Assembly: GCF_918320885.1 (NCBI RefSeq)
Contig: NZ_OU907312.1
Span: 1,488,465 to 1,552,464, forward strand
Direction: 5' to 3'
DNA length: 64,000 nt
From: an unidentified bacterial endosymbiont
Lineage (GTDB): Bacteria > Pseudomonadota > Gammaproteobacteria > Enterobacterales > G038960095
Shown: one piece after another, positions 1 through 10,272 of the stretch
Position numbering within the stretch: the first letter of the stretch is position 1
Layout: the number at the start of each line of letters is the position of its first letter
The notes under the pieces: generated by a model
Database searches by the model: none
Told to the model about the DNA's origin: nothing
What the model saw: only the letters and a program-made list of their open reading frames with translations
Made by a program: the position numbers and the translations under genes

Positions 1-986
1 TGATCTTGCAGTAACTCAGGAACCAGAGGTTGATTGGCTAACAGGTTGGGCAGGGCGATATAGGGTACTTTCACCAACCGTTTTGCTAACCAAAAGGTCA
101 GCGGCTGTAGACGATAGGCCACCACCATGGGACAGTGTGCTAACATCGCCTCCAGCGTTGCCGTTCCCGAGGCAACTAAAGCGACATCAGCCGCCGTTAA
201 CACCGTTCGCGCCTCGCCTTCCAGAATGGTTAGGGCCAATTGCGGGGCTACTTGAGCCTGGATTGCGGCGACTTGTTGACGCTGTTTCACTGTGACCAAG
301 GGAACCAGAATCGTTAACTCAGGGTAGCACTCCTGTAACAACAGGGCCGCTTGCAGAAACGGAACAGCTAACCGCGAGATTTCTGCCGAGCGACTGCCCG
401 GTAGTAGGGCCAAATAGGGTCCCTGTTGCGGAATATTGAGCGCCCTTCTGGCCGTGGCGACGTCAGGCTCCAGCGGCATCTCATCCGCAGCGGGGTGCCC
501 GATAAAACGACACGCGACCTGAAAACGGTCACAAAAAGCCTTTTCAAAGGGCAGCAGCGCTAATACTAAATCAACAGCACGCGCTATCTTCTCGATCCGT
601 CGTGGGCGCCAAGCCCACACAGAGGGGCACACATACTGAACGATGCGGATCCCCTGCTGTTTAAGGGCTAAAGCGACCGCTAAATTAAAATCAGGGGCAT
701 CAATTCCAATAAACAACTGAGGACGCTCCTGGCTCAGTCGCTGTATTAGAGAACGACGGATCCTGTATAAACGCGGCAAATGGCTGATAACTTCGAATAA
801 CCCCATCACCGATAACTCAGCCATATCAAACCAAGCCTCACAACCTGCCGCCTGCATCTGTGGCCCTGCTATCCCCATAAAACAGGCATTGGGTATGATT
901 TGACGAATGGCCACAATCAGTTGTGCCCCAAGCAGATCCCCTGAAGGCTCTCCGGCAACCATGCCAATCCGCACCGGGTGATCCAT
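1..986 (-). CDS. lpxB: Lipid-A-disaccharide synthase LpxB, C-terminus beyond window
   Basis: LpxB joins UDP-2,3-diacylglucosamine and lipid X into the lipid A disaccharide at the inner face of the inner membrane. The minus strand reads from an ATG at 986 through about 328 codons to the window edge with no stop. It begins MDHPVRIGMVAGEPSGDLLG, the N-terminal GEPSGD signature of the family, and later contains YVCPSVWAWRP and LLPGSRSAEI, typical of this GT19 glycosyltransferase. The family is usually about 380 residues, so roughly 50 are missing. It starts 17 nt after the lpxA stop and is the last visible gene of the envelope operon. Identification is confident; the 3' end cannot be judged. Confidence 0.95.
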   Translation of the reverse strand, partial: MDHPVRIGMVAGEPSGDLLGAQLIVAIRQIIPNACFMGIAGPQMQAAGCEAWFDMAELSVMGLFEVISHLPRLYRIRRSLIQRLSQERPQLFIGIDAPDFNLAVALALKQQGIRIVQYVCPSVWAWRPRRIEKIARAVDLVLALLPFEKAFCDRFQVACRFIGHPAADEMPLEPDVATARRALNIPQQGPYLALLPGSRSAEISRLAVPFLQAALLLQECYPELTILVPLVTVKQRQQVAAIQAQVAPQLALTILEGEARTVLTAADVALVASGTATLEAMLAHCPMVVAYRLQPLTFWLAKRLVKVPYIALPNLLANQPLVPELLQD

Positions 987-1003
987 CGTTTAAGGTGCGC
1001 TCT

Positions 1004-1792
1004 TCAACGGATAACACCGCGCGTAGAGCGCTTGAGAAAATCTACGAAGGGTTGTACAACTGCCTGCTGTTGCGCCAACTGCTTCAAAGCACTCTTGATT
1101 TCATGCAGCATTTTGCTACTGCGATACAGAATTCGGTAAGCCTGTTCAATGGCTTTAAGATCAGTTGGAGAAAAATGGTGCTGCTTAAGCCCTTTCATAT
1201 TGATACCATAGGGTGAAGCATGATTACCTTGGGCCACAATATACGGAGGAACATCTTGGGAGACCCCGGAACAGCCGCCAACCATCACATGCATACCCAC
1301 AATACAAAACTGATGAATCGCCGACATGCCGCCAATGATGGCGAAGTCATCGACCTGAACATGCCCCCCTAAAGTAGCGTTATTGGCAAAGATACAACGA
1401 TTCCCCACCACACAATCATGGGCAATATGGGCGTTGACCATCAACAAGTTATCGTGACCGATGGTAGTTACCTGAGCGCCTTGCATCGTGCCCCGATGGA
1501 TCGTCACATGCTCTCGAATACGATTACGATCACCAATGAGCACCCGGGTCGCTTCTCCCTGATATTTGAGATCTTGATTACACTCGCCTATCGAGGAGAA
1601 TTGAAAAATTTGATTATCACAGCCTAGGGTGGTCATTCCATTGATGACGACATGCGATTTTAAGACCGTGCCGGCACCAATTTTAACAGCCGCTCCAATA
1701 TAACAAAAAGGGCCAATAAAGGCCTGTTCGTCAATCACTGCACCTGTTTCAACAATAGCACTAGGGTGGATAAAAGCCGTTGGGTGGATCAC
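1004..1792 (-). CDS. lpxA: UDP-N-acetylglucosamine O-acyltransferase LpxA
   Basis: First enzyme of lipid A synthesis: it transfers a hydroxyacyl chain from acyl-ACP to UDP-GlcNAc in the cytoplasm. The protein is a left-handed beta-helix of hexapeptide repeats. The catalytic-His segment NAHIAHD, the stretch GDRNRIRE and the C-terminal acyl-binding domain ending STRGVIR are all present. An upstream GTG at 1816 would add 8 residues overlapping fabZ. I prefer the GTG at 1792, because GGAGG lies 9 nt before it and the product is then 262 residues, the same length as in E. coli, and aligns from residue 1. Only 4 nt separate it from the fabZ stop, so the two are probably translationally coupled. Confidence 0.96.
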   Translation of the reverse strand: MIHPTAFIHPSAIVETGAVIDEQAFIGPFCYIGAAVKIGAGTVLKSHVVINGMTTLGCDNQIFQFSSIGECNQDLKYQGEATRVLIGDRNRIREHVTIHRGTMQGAQVTTIGHDNLLMVNAHIAHDCVVGNRCIFANNATLGGHVQVDDFAIIGGMSAIHQFCIVGMHVMVGGCSGVSQDVPPYIVAQGNHASPYGINMKGLKQHHFSPTDLKAIEQAYRILYRSSKMLHEIKSALKQLAQQQAVVQPFVDFLKRSTRGVIR

Positions 1793-1796
1793 GCTT

Positions 1797-2249
1797 TTAA
1801 CCCTCCCGTCTGGCACACATCATCTCTGCTTCGCAGACGACTTCATCAGCTACTTTAGCAAGCCCTTTAAAACGGGCTATCCCACGTCGCTCTTTTAAAA
1901 ATTCAACTTCTAATATCATTTGGTCACCTGGGAGCACCGGCCGTTTGAAGCGTGCATGGTGAATAGCGGCAAAATAATAGAGTTCTCCCGGCTGTAATGA
2001 ACCGGCGCTTTTAAAGGCTAGTACCCCGGTTGCCTGAGCCATCGCTTCTAGGATCAACACACCGGGGAATACCGGATTTTCCGGAAAATGCCCTTGGAAA
2101 AATGGTTCATTAAAGGTGACATTTTTAACTGCCCGGAGGTACTTTCCCTTCTCAAAATGAAGGACACGATCAACCAATAAAAAGGGATAGCGGTGTGGTA
2201 ACAACTCAATAATTTCTTGGATGTTTAATACAATACCTGGAGTAGACAA
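1797..2249 (-). CDS. fabZ: 3-hydroxyacyl-ACP dehydratase FabZ
   Basis: Dehydrates beta-hydroxyacyl-ACP in fatty acid elongation and sits, as is usual, between lpxD and lpxA, balancing phospholipid against lipid A. The hot-dog fold motifs [14 protein letters not shown], the catalytic-His segment FFQGHFP and the segment with the catalytic Glu, [11 protein letters not shown], are all visible. The open frame extends to a TTG at 2276. The TTG at 2249 is preceded by AGGAAG at 6 nt and gives a 150-residue protein aligning end to end with E. coli FabZ (151), so I chose it. A TTG start is unusual; the neighbouring lpxA and skp also seem to use non-ATG starts. Confidence 0.95.
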   Translation of the reverse strand: MSTPGIVLNIQEIIELLPHRYPFLLVDRVLHFEKGKYLRAVKNVTFNEPFFQGHFPENPVFPGVLILEAMAQATGVLAFKSAGSLQPGELYYFAAIHHARFKRPVLPGDQMILEVEFLKERRGIARFKGLAKVADEVVCEAEMMCARREG

Positions 2250-2333
2250 AGTGCGCTTCCTGTGTTGAAAAACCAAAAACAGTGGCAGCTAACCACAGTG
2301 CTGATCTCAGCTGATCCCTATCCGCATAGAGCA

Positions 2334-3365
2334 TTAAGTGTCGTACTGTTTGACCCTCTGTTCCAATGCTTTTAAGCGCTGATGTAACGTCTCAATCTTT
2401 AACAGATGCGCTGCAGATTTCCGCCAAGTGGCATTGGGTTGTGCGGGGAGACCTGATGAATAAATACCCGGCTCCGTAATAGAGCGCATCACCATAGACA
2501 TGCCGGTCACGGCTGCATGATCACAAATCTCTATACCGCCATTCAATACGCTGGCACCACCAATCTTACAGTACCGCCCGATCTTAACGGCACCTGCCAT
2601 AACGACCCCCCCAGCTACTGCCGTGTGCGCCCCAATCACCACATTATGGGCAATATGACAATGGTTATCGATGATCACCCCATCACCCAGCCTGGTACTG
2701 TCTAAAGTACCCCGGTCGATCGTGGTACAGGCCCCTATTTCAACCCGGTCGCCAATAGAAACCCCTCCTAACTGCGGAATTTTAACCCATTCCCCTTGAT
2801 GATTAGCAAAACCAAAGCCATCGCTACCAATCACCGCTCCTGAGTGAATGGAACAGTGGTGACCAATAGAAACCCCATGGTATAAGGTCACATGCGGCCA
2901 CAACCGGGTATGAGCACCTAGATGCACCTGTTGACCAATCACGGTCTGTGATCCAATGATGGCCCCCTCTCCAATCTGTACCCCAGCTTCAATGACGACG
3001 TAATCCCCAATGGTGACATTGTTTCCCAACACCACATCAGGAGCAATCACTGCAGTATTGGCAATCGTTGGTTTTGGCTTGGGGGTGGTATCTAGCTGTT
3101 GTGCAACCCGCGCATAACAGAGATAGGGATCCGTCGTTAGCAAAGCACTGCCTGGCCAATAGGGGCGGTCGGCAGCGGTGAGAATGACGGCACTAGCCTG
3201 GCACTCGACCAGGTGTTGTCGGTAGCGCCGATCAGACAGAAAGGTGATATCACCAGTTTTGGCTGATTGAATAGCGGCTACAGCTCTAATGACCACCTGA
3301 CCGTCACCCGCTACAGTAGCACCCACCTGCTGTGCCAATTCACCCAACAGATAGCGATGGCTCAT
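2334..3365 (-). CDS. lpxD: UDP-3-O-acylglucosamine N-acyltransferase LpxD
   Basis: Third step of lipid A synthesis: N-acylation of UDP-3-O-acylglucosamine. The 343-residue product (341 in E. coli) has an N-terminal uridine-binding domain (about 1-100), a hexapeptide-repeat left-handed helix (about 105-310) and a C-terminal helical arm ending [10 protein letters not shown]. The catalytic-His stretch [10 protein letters not shown] lies in the repeat domain. Its ATG overlaps the skp stop as ATGA, indicating coupled translation in the skp-lpxD-fabZ-lpxA-lpxB order that is standard in gammaproteobacteria. A spacer of about 84 nt separates it from fabZ. Nothing looks damaged. Confidence 0.97.
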   Translation of the reverse strand: MSHRYLLGELAQQVGATVAGDGQVVIRAVAAIQSAKTGDITFLSDRRYRQHLVECQASAVILTAADRPYWPGSALLTTDPYLCYARVAQQLDTTPKPKPTIANTAVIAPDVVLGNNVTIGDYVVIEAGVQIGEGAIIGSQTVIGQQVHLGAHTRLWPHVTLYHGVSIGHHCSIHSGAVIGSDGFGFANHQGEWVKIPQLGGVSIGDRVEIGACTTIDRGTLDSTRLGDGVIIDNHCHIAHNVVIGAHTAVAGGVVMAGAVKIGRYCKIGGASVLNGGIEICDHAAVTGMSMVMRSITEPGIYSSGLPAQPNATWRKSAAHLLKIETLHQRLKALEQRVKQYDT

Positions 3366-3862
3366 TTTTTGAGGACCCCAATCACCTCTTTGGTGAGATC
3401 TTTCGCGCTGCCGGCATCAATCACGACACTGGCATCCAGCACCACACTATACCCCTGCTGCTTGGCCAAGCGCTGGGCAACCTGGCGGATCTGCTGCATG
3501 AGTTTATCCTGCGCTGCCAACTGGCGTTGCTGCCGCTCTTGCTCATAATGTTGTGCTTTGCTAGTAAATTGTTCGCGTAGTCCGGCGATCTCTTTTTCTA
3601 GTGCCATCCGTTCACTGGCTTTCATGATAGCGGAATCCCGCTCTAGTTTTTTAAGCTTTTCAACCGCACGACGCTCTATCGACTGTAGCTCCGAGGCCCG
3701 GCTATTGAATTCAGCTTGCAGCTGACGGACAACCTCCTGCTGCTGCGGCAGCTGTTCAACCATCTGAGTGAGATCAATAAAGGCTATTTTATCGGCGGCC
3801 CCTGTTTCAGCTGCTAGCGACAACAGGCAAGCCATACTGACTGCCAAAAACTTCTTTTTCAA
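3362..3862 (-). CDS. skp: Periplasmic chaperone Skp (OmpH)
   Basis: Trimeric jellyfish-shaped chaperone that keeps unfolded outer-membrane proteins soluble on their way to BamA, encoded next to it here. Residues 1 to about 22 form a signal peptide ([20 protein letters not shown], cleavage near TGA-ADK). A long coiled-coil arm rich in Glu, Gln, Arg and Lys follows (about 45-135), and the end refolds into the body domain ([14 protein letters not shown]). The frame is open upstream to 3934, but that would put 24 residues before the signal peptide and overlap the bamA end. The TTG at 3862, preceded by GGAGG, gives 166 residues, close to the 161 of E. coli. The start codon is an inference. Confidence 0.9.
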   Translation of the reverse strand: MKKKFLAVSMACLLSLAAETGAADKIAFIDLTQMVEQLPQQQEVVRQLQAEFNSRASELQSIERRAVEKLKKLERDSAIMKASERMALEKEIAGLREQFTSKAQHYEQERQQRQLAAQDKLMQQIRQVAQRLAKQQGYSVVLDASVVIDAGSAKDLTKEVIGVLKK

Positions 3863-3920
3863 AACGCCTCCGCGGATAACTGTAAGCTGATGATGACAGA
3901 TAAAGAGTGATCGGTTTCTG

Positions 3921-6323
3921 TTAAAATTCAGCACCGATAGAAAACTGAAAAGCCTCTTTTTTATCCCCAGGGTACCGTTTTATCGGCACGGCATAGGAAA
4001 ACGTGAGCGGCCCTAAGGGTGATAACCATTGTAGCGACACACCGGTGGAAACCCGTAGCCGTTTTGCATCAGCATAATTAGGAATCGAGTGGGGATACAC
4101 CTGACCGATCCAGGTTTTACCCACTAAATCACTAGAACGCCAGTGGGTATCCCAAAGGCTCCCAGCATCCATAAACCAGGCAGTCCGTACGGCATGGCGG
4201 TATTTCTCACTCAGTAACGGTGTAGGGAAAATAAGCGATACGCTAGCGGTCATTAAGGCATTGCCACCGGCACCATCTTCAGACAGCTTACAGCGGCCAT
4301 TCTCTAAATAGATGGCCCGAGGCCCCATACTATTGCTTTCGAAACCACGTAGTGCATTAAAATCGCTATGCAGTTTCTCATAAAAAGGCAATGGTTTCTT
4401 TCCAAGGCCATTGGCATAGCCAATCCCACCCCGCATTTGTAAAATCCAGTGCTGTTGTTGATCAAAGGGCCAGTACCGAACAGCAGTGAGATTCAGTTTA
4501 TAAAAGGTATTATCTGAAGCAAAACTTGTGAGTTTCCCCTCTAGTTCAACCCGTGAACCCGAGGCAGGGAAATAACCCCGATCAAAACTATTCAGCCTCC
4601 AGCCAACAGTGAGTGGAAAGTCTTTCACAGAAAAACCGGCAGTCTTCCCGAAACCATTCGGTTGGCCGATGGCGGTTAAATACTTCTGGAGCCCCAGTTG
4701 TGGTTTTAGATGATCAAGCCGGGTGTTTTCATAACTTATCCCCCCAAATAATTGACTCGTTTCACTGATAGGAAAAGTTAAGAGGCTACTTAAACCATGA
4801 CTCTTTTTGGTATAGCTCGTCAAATGGGCTTTATCAGCTCTAAAATCATTATAATAAAGGGTGCCTCCGAGGCTGACGCCATCGACTGTCAAGTAGGGTT
4901 CAGTCACGCCTAGTAATAATGATGACGATGAGCGACTTTTGTCACCCTCAACCACCAAAGACTTCCCGGTCCCTAACACATTGTCCTGTTGAAAGTTAAC
5001 ATTAAACCCCAAGCCACTATCAGTACCAAAGCTAGCGCCTGCACGAATACTACCGGCATTCCGCTCTTTAACCCGATAAGTGATATCGACTTGATCAGGG
5101 TGCTCCGGAACAATGGTGAGTTCAACTTCAACACTTTCAAAATAGCCCAGCCGGTTTAAGCGTACTTTACTGAGCTCAATCTGTTCACTACTGAACCATC
5201 CTCCCTCCATTTGCCGCATTTCACGACGTAAGACTTCATCTTTCGTCAGTGTATTACCTACTAATTGAATACGGCGGACCGTGAATCGGTGCCCAGCCTC
5301 CACCTGAAGGTGCAACTGAACAGTCTGCGTTTTATCATCGATTTCGGGTTGATGATGAATGGTCGGATAGGCATAACCACGGCGCCCCAGCAGTGATTTA
5401 ATCTGCTCTTCAAGATCCGTTATTTTAGAGTGATTGTAGCGGGTATTTGGTTTAATCGTTACTAAACGTTTCAACTCGGCTTCATGCCCGGCTAAGTTAC
5501 CCAATAGCTCAACACCCACTAGTGTGTAGGGGAGGCCTTCAGTCACATTCACGGTGATATAAGTAGATTTTTTGTCTGGCGTTAAGTTCACTTGTGTAGA
5601 ATCGATCTCAAAGCGCGCATAGCCTCGATCAAGGTAAAAGCTGCGCAGTTGTTCCAGATCACCGGCCAACTTCTGTTTTTGATAGCGTCGATCACCCAGG
5701 ATATTCCACCAAGGGAGCTGATCCTGTGATGAAAAGTCTGACCGCAGCTGTGCTATAGAGAATGCCCGGTTACCGATGATATTAATCTGCTGGATCTTTG
5801 CAGCAATGCCTTCAGTAAAAATTAATTTTAGATCGACTCGATTACGCGGTAGTTCTGTTATCTCAGCCTTGACTTTGGCACTGAATTGACCCATCCCATA
5901 ATAGAGTTCCTCTAAAGCGTGTTCGAGATTAGTTAACTGATTTCGATCAAGCGATTCACCCACCCGAACAGCCAATAGTTCTAGGTGCTTCTTTAAATGC
6001 TCTTTGGAAACCGTTTTATTACCGCTAAAAGTAATCTCTACAATGGTTGGTCGCTCTTGCACGGTAATCAGTAATTGATTGCCCTCTCTAGCAATTTGTA
6101 TGGCTTCGTAGTGACCACTTGCAAACAGGGCATGGATAGTCGCGCCAACTGCTTTAGCCGTCACGGTATCCCCGACAGTGATTGGCATGCTGAGTAGTGC
6201 CGCACCCGGGGTGACTCGTTGCAGCCCCTTAAATTGAATATTTTTTACTACAAAATCATCGGCGTTGCAGGTTGCTACCCCACCGAGTAACAACGACGCC
6301 ATGATCAGTTTTTTAATTACCAT
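3921..6323 (-). CDS. bamA: Outer membrane assembly factor BamA
   Basis: Central Omp85 subunit of the BAM complex, which folds beta-barrel proteins into the outer membrane. The 800-residue product (810 in E. coli) has a signal peptide (about 1-21), five POTRA domains (about 22-420) and a C-terminal 16-strand barrel ending in Phe (FSIGAEF). The loop-6 signature appears as LRGF followed by SNSMGPR. It lies between rseP and skp, the standard order. Another BAM subunit, bamD, lies at the far end of the window. A Cys near the signal cleavage site (VATCN) is not a good lipobox. Intact. Confidence 0.97.
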   Translation of the reverse strand: MVIKKLIMASLLLGGVATCNADDFVVKNIQFKGLQRVTPGAALLSMPITVGDTVTAKAVGATIHALFASGHYEAIQIAREGNQLLITVQERPTIVEITFSGNKTVSKEHLKKHLELLAVRVGESLDRNQLTNLEHALEELYYGMGQFSAKVKAEITELPRNRVDLKLIFTEGIAAKIQQINIIGNRAFSIAQLRSDFSSQDQLPWWNILGDRRYQKQKLAGDLEQLRSFYLDRGYARFEIDSTQVNLTPDKKSTYITVNVTEGLPYTLVGVELLGNLAGHEAELKRLVTIKPNTRYNHSKITDLEEQIKSLLGRRGYAYPTIHHQPEIDDKTQTVQLHLQVEAGHRFTVRRIQLVGNTLTKDEVLRREMRQMEGGWFSSEQIELSKVRLNRLGYFESVEVELTIVPEHPDQVDITYRVKERNAGSIRAGASFGTDSGLGFNVNFQQDNVLGTGKSLVVEGDKSRSSSSLLLGVTEPYLTVDGVSLGGTLYYNDFRADKAHLTSYTKKSHGLSSLLTFPISETSQLFGGISYENTRLDHLKPQLGLQKYLTAIGQPNGFGKTAGFSVKDFPLTVGWRLNSFDRGYFPASGSRVELEGKLTSFASDNTFYKLNLTAVRYWPFDQQQHWILQMRGGIGYANGLGKKPLPFYEKLHSDFNALRGFESNSMGPRAIYLENGRCKLSEDGAGGNALMTASVSLIFPTPLLSEKYRHAVRTAWFMDAGSLWDTHWRSSDLVGKTWIGQVYPHSIPNYADAKRLRVSTGVSLQWLSPLGPLTFSYAVPIKRYPGDKKEAFQFSIGAEF

Positions 6324-6361
6324 GATGATAAAACACTCTCAATTCATTAAACTGTAACGGC

Positions 6362-7720
6362 TCAGCTGCGCATGACATCATTAAATAGCGCAACCCCCGT
6401 TAACACCATTAGTAGCAATACGCCCACCCGATAGCTGATCTCTTGGAAGCGCTCCGAAACTGGACGGCCATGGAGCGCCTCAAGCAGCAAGAATACCATA
6501 TGGCCGCCATCTAGTACCGGCAATGGCAATAGATTCACAATACCCAAGTTAATCGAGATCAACGCTATAAAGCCTAAAAAGCACACCAAACCTGAAGCGA
6601 CAGCAGTGCCCGCCCCTTTGGCGATGGCAATCGGCCCACTCAACTGCTTTAAGCCGACGCTCCCAGTCAATAACTGACCGGTCAGTGACAGCGTTAATCG
6701 GCTCATCTGCCAGGTTTTCTTGCCAGCTTGCACAAAGGCCGCAAGCCCGCCATAACGCTGCTGCTTCCAGGCATCAGCGGCTATCGACAGGAGCTTAGGG
6801 GCTAGGCCTGCGTAGCCGACCGTTTGGCCGTTGGACAAACGCTGCGCTTGCGGCGTCAGCGTGATAGCCAGTAACTGATCGGCTCGCTCAATCTCTAGGG
6901 ATAGTGACTGCTGTGGATGAGCGCGTATCTGTGTGACCAATTGCTGCCACTGGAGTAGCGGCTGCCCCGCAACGCGTACAATACGATCACCCACCTGCAA
7001 AGTTGCCTGCTCAGCTGCCGATTGCGGCTCAATCCTCGTGATGATCGGCAGCACCTGGGGTTGCTCAGGGATAATCCCTAAGGACTCCACACTGCTCTGT
7101 GGCTGCCAATCGACCTGCCCAAGCTGTAACACCAGCTGTTGTTGTTCAAGCGGGCCACCCTGCATTGGCTGCACAGTCACCGTGATCTGCGCTTGATGAC
7201 GTTGTGCTGCTAACCTGAAGTGAACTGTTTCCCAATCAGGCGTTTCCAAGCCGCCCACCGCGGTGATCTGCATTCCAGGCAGCATCCCGGCGAATGAAGC
7301 GACCGACTGTGGCAGCACAGTCCCTATAACGGGTGGTAACACCGGGCGCCCCCATAAAAAAATCCACCAATAGGCCAAAAAGGCTAATAGGAAATTGGCC
7401 AACGGCCCTGCAGTAATAATGACCGAACGTTGCCAAATCGGCCGATGATTGAAAGCTTGATCCCGGCAGGCGGCTGCCACCGGTTGTACCCGTTCATCCA
7501 GCATCTTCACGTAGCCACCCAAAGGGATAGCAGCTATCACAAATTCTGTTCCCCGACGATCAACTCGGCGCCATAGGGCTGGACCAAAACCGAGTGCAAA
7601 TCGCTCTACTTTAACGCCACACAGCCTGGCTGCTAAAAAATGGCCCGTCTCATGAATAGCGACTAGCAGACCCAGTGTGCCCAAAAAGGCCAATAGGTTC
7701 CCAATAAGCGCGTTGATCAC
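6362..7720 (-). CDS. rseP: Site-2 zinc protease RseP
   Basis: Inner-membrane metalloprotease that makes the second, intramembrane cut in anti-sigma factor RseA, releasing sigma-E; it also clears signal peptides. The 452-residue product has HETGH at residues 23-27 (the HExxH zinc site), two tandem periplasmic PDZ domains (about 115-310), and the third zinc ligand in LPLPVLDGGH near residue 400. E. coli RseP has 450 residues. It sits 15 nt after the cdsA end side and 38 nt before bamA in one operon. I see no rseA or rpoE in this window. Confidence 0.96.
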   Translation of the reverse strand: MINALIGNLLAFLGTLGLLVAIHETGHFLAARLCGVKVERFALGFGPALWRRVDRRGTEFVIAAIPLGGYVKMLDERVQPVAAACRDQAFNHRPIWQRSVIITAGPLANFLLAFLAYWWIFLWGRPVLPPVIGTVLPQSVASFAGMLPGMQITAVGGLETPDWETVHFRLAAQRHQAQITVTVQPMQGGPLEQQQLVLQLGQVDWQPQSSVESLGIIPEQPQVLPIITRIEPQSAAEQATLQVGDRIVRVAGQPLLQWQQLVTQIRAHPQQSLSLEIERADQLLAITLTPQAQRLSNGQTVGYAGLAPKLLSIAADAWKQQRYGGLAAFVQAGKKTWQMSRLTLSLTGQLLTGSVGLKQLSGPIAIAKGAGTAVASGLVCFLGFIALISINLGIVNLLPLPVLDGGHMVFLLLEALHGRPVSERFQEISYRVGVLLLMVLTGVALFNDVMRS

Positions 7721-7735
7721 TGATTTATCCTTCGG

Positions 7736-8599
7736 TTAATGCGATCCTGTCAACAGCCATAACCGCAGACAGGCAAAAATAGGGATTGCGGCGGTTAGAC
7801 TATCTATTCTATCTAAAATTCCCCCGTGCCCGGGAATTAATTGACCACTCTCCTTCACCCCCACAGTGCGCTTAAACATACTTTCTGTGAGATCACCGAC
7901 CACGGCACTCAAGGCGACGAGCAGTGCACTCAGCATCCAGAGCAGCGGCGAGGCCTTGGGGAGCGGCCCATAGCTTAATAAGCCATAGGCTGTGAAGAGT
8001 GCCAGTAGTAATCCTCCCCACAAACCCTCCCAGGTCTTTCCAGGAGAGACTAGCGGCAGCAGAGCGTGTTGTCCAAGGAGTCGACCTACAATATAGCCAC
8101 CAATATCAACGCTCCAGACCAGCAGTAGCGCATAGAGTAACCACCAAGCTCCTTCATGGCCCTCTACTGCGGTGACAGAGAGACGCAGTACCAATAGACC
8201 CCAAAAAAAGGGGATCAGGGTGCTCATGCCAATCAGTAGACGCCAACCCCTTGAGGCCATCCAAGTGGCTGATGGCTGCGGATAACGGAGAATAGCGTGC
8301 AGAGCCAGCAACCACCAGATCACCCCACCACCTAAAATCAACCGCACCACCGGGTGTTGACTGATTGCTGTGGTTAAAGGGAGAGCTATCAATGATCCTA
8401 CTAGCAATAGCGCCAACAGGATAACGACCTGACTTCGCTGCTTCGGCGTGTTAAAACCGGCTAACGGCCCCCACTCCCACGCCGCCAGCAAGCAAATCCC
8501 GAATACTAGCAGCATAAAACCCCGCACGGGTAATTGAAACAGGGCCAGTAAGAGGAGCGGCACGGCGATAAGGATAGTGATCAAACGCTGCTGCAACAC
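7736..8599 (-). CDS. cdsA: Phosphatidate cytidylyltransferase CdsA
   Basis: Integral membrane enzyme converting phosphatidic acid and CTP to CDP-diacylglycerol, the branch point for all phospholipids. The 287-residue product has about eight hydrophobic segments and the family signature near the C-terminus: VVGDLTESMFKRTVGVKESG, then PGHGGILDRIDS. The start is GTG at 8599, directly after the uppS stop, so translation is probably coupled; a TTG three bases on is an alternative. Its product is the substrate of the PssA encoded at 55942-56754. Confidence 0.95.
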   Translation of the reverse strand: MLQQRLITILIAVPLLLLALFQLPVRGFMLLVFGICLLAAWEWGPLAGFNTPKQRSQVVILLALLLVGSLIALPLTTAISQHPVVRLILGGGVIWWLLALHAILRYPQPSATWMASRGWRLLIGMSTLIPFFWGLLVLRLSVTAVEGHEGAWWLLYALLLVWSVDIGGYIVGRLLGQHALLPLVSPGKTWEGLWGGLLLALFTAYGLLSYGPLPKASPLLWMLSALLVALSAVVGDLTESMFKRTVGVKESGQLIPGHGGILDRIDSLTAAIPIFACLRLWLLTGSH

Positions 8600-9385
8600 T
8601 TAATGCTCCATAGGACACAAGTCGTTGGCACCAACAGTGCCAAAACGCCGCTCACGCTGCATAAAGGCCTCTAGTGCCAGTTGGAAAGTCTGGCCATCAA
8701 AATCTGGCCATAATTGATCGGTAAAATAGAGTTCTGCATAGGCCATTTGCCAGAGTAAAAAGTTGCTCAGGCGGTACTCTCCACTGGTGCGGATCACTAA
8801 ATCAACTGCTGGCAGATCACTGAGACAGAGATGGCTAGCAACCAAGGGCTCATCAATCTGCTCAAGGCTACACACCCCTTGCTGTACCCGCTGCGCTACT
8901 CGGTTCACTGCTTGCACAATATCCCAGCGGCCACTGTAATTAGCAGCCACCGTTAACCTTAATCCCTGTTTGTCAGCTGTAGCAGCTTCTGCTCGCTTAA
9001 TTTGCGCCTGCAAAGAGGGACTAAATGCCTGGGTATCGCCAATAATCTGCAACCGCACGTTATAGCGATTTAAGTAAACCAGTTGGCTCTCCAAAACTTG
9101 GAAAAACAGGGCGAGTAGGGCCGTCACTTCTTGATCAGGGCGCTGCCAATTCTCACGGCTAAACGCATACAGCGTTAAGGCCATCAGCCCTTGATCGATA
9201 GCGAAACGGATGGCACGATGCACGGCCTTAATACCGGCACGATGACCAGCAATCCGAGATTTCCCCTGGCGCTTCGCCCAACGGCCATTGCCATCCATAA
9301 TAATCGCCACATGGCGAGGCAAATGAACGGGTACAGAAGGTGAGATGCCTGGGAGAGCCTGCCCTTGCTCGGTGCTAGACACCAT
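8600..9385 (-). CDS. uppS: Undecaprenyl diphosphate synthase UppS (IspU)
   Basis: Cis-prenyltransferase that builds the C55 lipid carrier for peptidoglycan and O-antigen. The signature IIMDGNGRWAKRQGK, with the catalytic Asp, lies at about residues 28-42. TLYAFSRENWQRP and the C-terminal RTSGEYRLSNFLLWQ and YAELYFTDQLWPDFD are also present. The protein has 261 residues (253 in E. coli) because of a slightly longer N-terminus before LPRHVAIIMD. In relatives dxr lies immediately upstream; here 4.7 kb of mobile and ankyrin sequence intervenes, so transcription from the dxr side is likely interrupted. No obvious promoter was found in 9386-9592. Confidence 0.96.
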   Translation of the reverse strand: MVSSTEQGQALPGISPSVPVHLPRHVAIIMDGNGRWAKRQGKSRIAGHRAGIKAVHRAIRFAIDQGLMALTLYAFSRENWQRPDQEVTALLALFFQVLESQLVYLNRYNVRLQIIGDTQAFSPSLQAQIKRAEAATADKQGLRLTVAANYSGRWDIVQAVNRVAQRVQQGVCSLEQIDEPLVASHLCLSDLPAVDLVIRTSGEYRLSNFLLWQMAYAELYFTDQLWPDFDGQTFQLALEAFMQRERRFGTVGANDLCPMEH

Positions 9386-9592
9386 GATTGTGGTGATCCT
9401 TAACTCCTATTAGTGTTAACAGCGGATTACCCCACCACCGCTTTAGAGCAACATGATAGCATTAGATCACTGTGGAATAAACTGCTCAACACGACTGATC
9501 ATGCAGTAATTACCGCTGTGCTCCTTCGCGGTCGCGCGTCTCAATCTTCAGCTGTTCTCTCAGTTTCTGACTCTTAGGATTAGAGGTTGTTC

Positions 9593-10272
9593 GGTAGTGT
9601 CTCCTATTGACTGATAGTGAAATTTATCGAGGTAAGCGTCGATCACTTTTTCATGGATATCAATAGTTGGAAAAGCAAATAGTGCGTCTCGCAAGACGCT
9701 TGATGCGTGTTCGCAGCGTCAAGTTGTGACGTTTAATCCGTTGAGTGAAAATTTTTCCAATCCAAGGTTGTCGTTGAGAAATCATCCGCTGATACCCTGG
9801 CCAGCCATCGGTGGTGAACCTTCCTATCGAAAATTTTTTCAGCAGGCATAGCGACCGTCGTAAGATCTCAATACTCCTGGGACCAAAAACGTGAGACAGT
9901 ATCTTTTTACGTTTAGTATCAAAGCCTCGTCACCGATAGCTTTTGGTTGACTACTGGAGCAGGCAGGGTCTAATTTTTTTTAAACACCGTGATACGGTGT
10001 TTTTGCTAATCTCCAAGATACGACTGGTGTCTCTAGAAGGCCAACTCTATGAGGCGTTCATGGATACCCAGCTGATGACCCTTCTAGTGATACTTGACTG
10101 GGAAGGAGCGCTGGCAGCCTTGATAGTAGAAGCGTTGTGACCCATTGGGAGCTTTACCATTTTTGACTACCCTCTCTTGACGACAATAACGACACTTAAC
10201 TTGGATAACTGCCCTCTAAACTTCCTTGTTTTGACGATAATCATAATACATCAGTCTTTATGACCTACTACC
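9593..10272 (-). mobile_element. Degenerate IS1-family element
   Basis: The ends form imperfect inverted repeats of 22 bp (9593-9614 and 10251-10272, about 16 of 22 matching) that begin GGTAGT, like IS1-family termini. The interior reads on the minus strand as broken IS1 transposase. The total, about 680 bp, is shorter than a typical 768-bp IS1. I found no convincing target duplication. The right end abuts, and supplies the apparent stop of, the ankyrin 3' fragment. Confidence 0.8.
9620..10210 (-). pseudogene. IS1-family transposase (InsA/InsB) remnant
   Basis: Read on the minus strand in shifting frames, the start resembles the InsA zinc-finger region (CRYCRQERVVKNGKAPNGSQ, then FYYQGCQRSFPVKYH). 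The later part resembles InsB: TDGWPGYQRMISQRQPW, then TQRIKRHNLTLRTRIKRLAR, then RTICFS. Stops and frameshifts interrupt it at several places, so no functional product is possible. The DDE-type region TDGWP and the conserved QRIxRHNLxLR block make the family assignment good. Confidence 0.8.

Noticed and set aside
3921-6323. BamA as a lipoprotein (Cys near signal cleavage, VATCN)
   Set aside because: The residue before Cys is Thr, which does not fit a lipobox, and BamA proteins are not lipoproteins.
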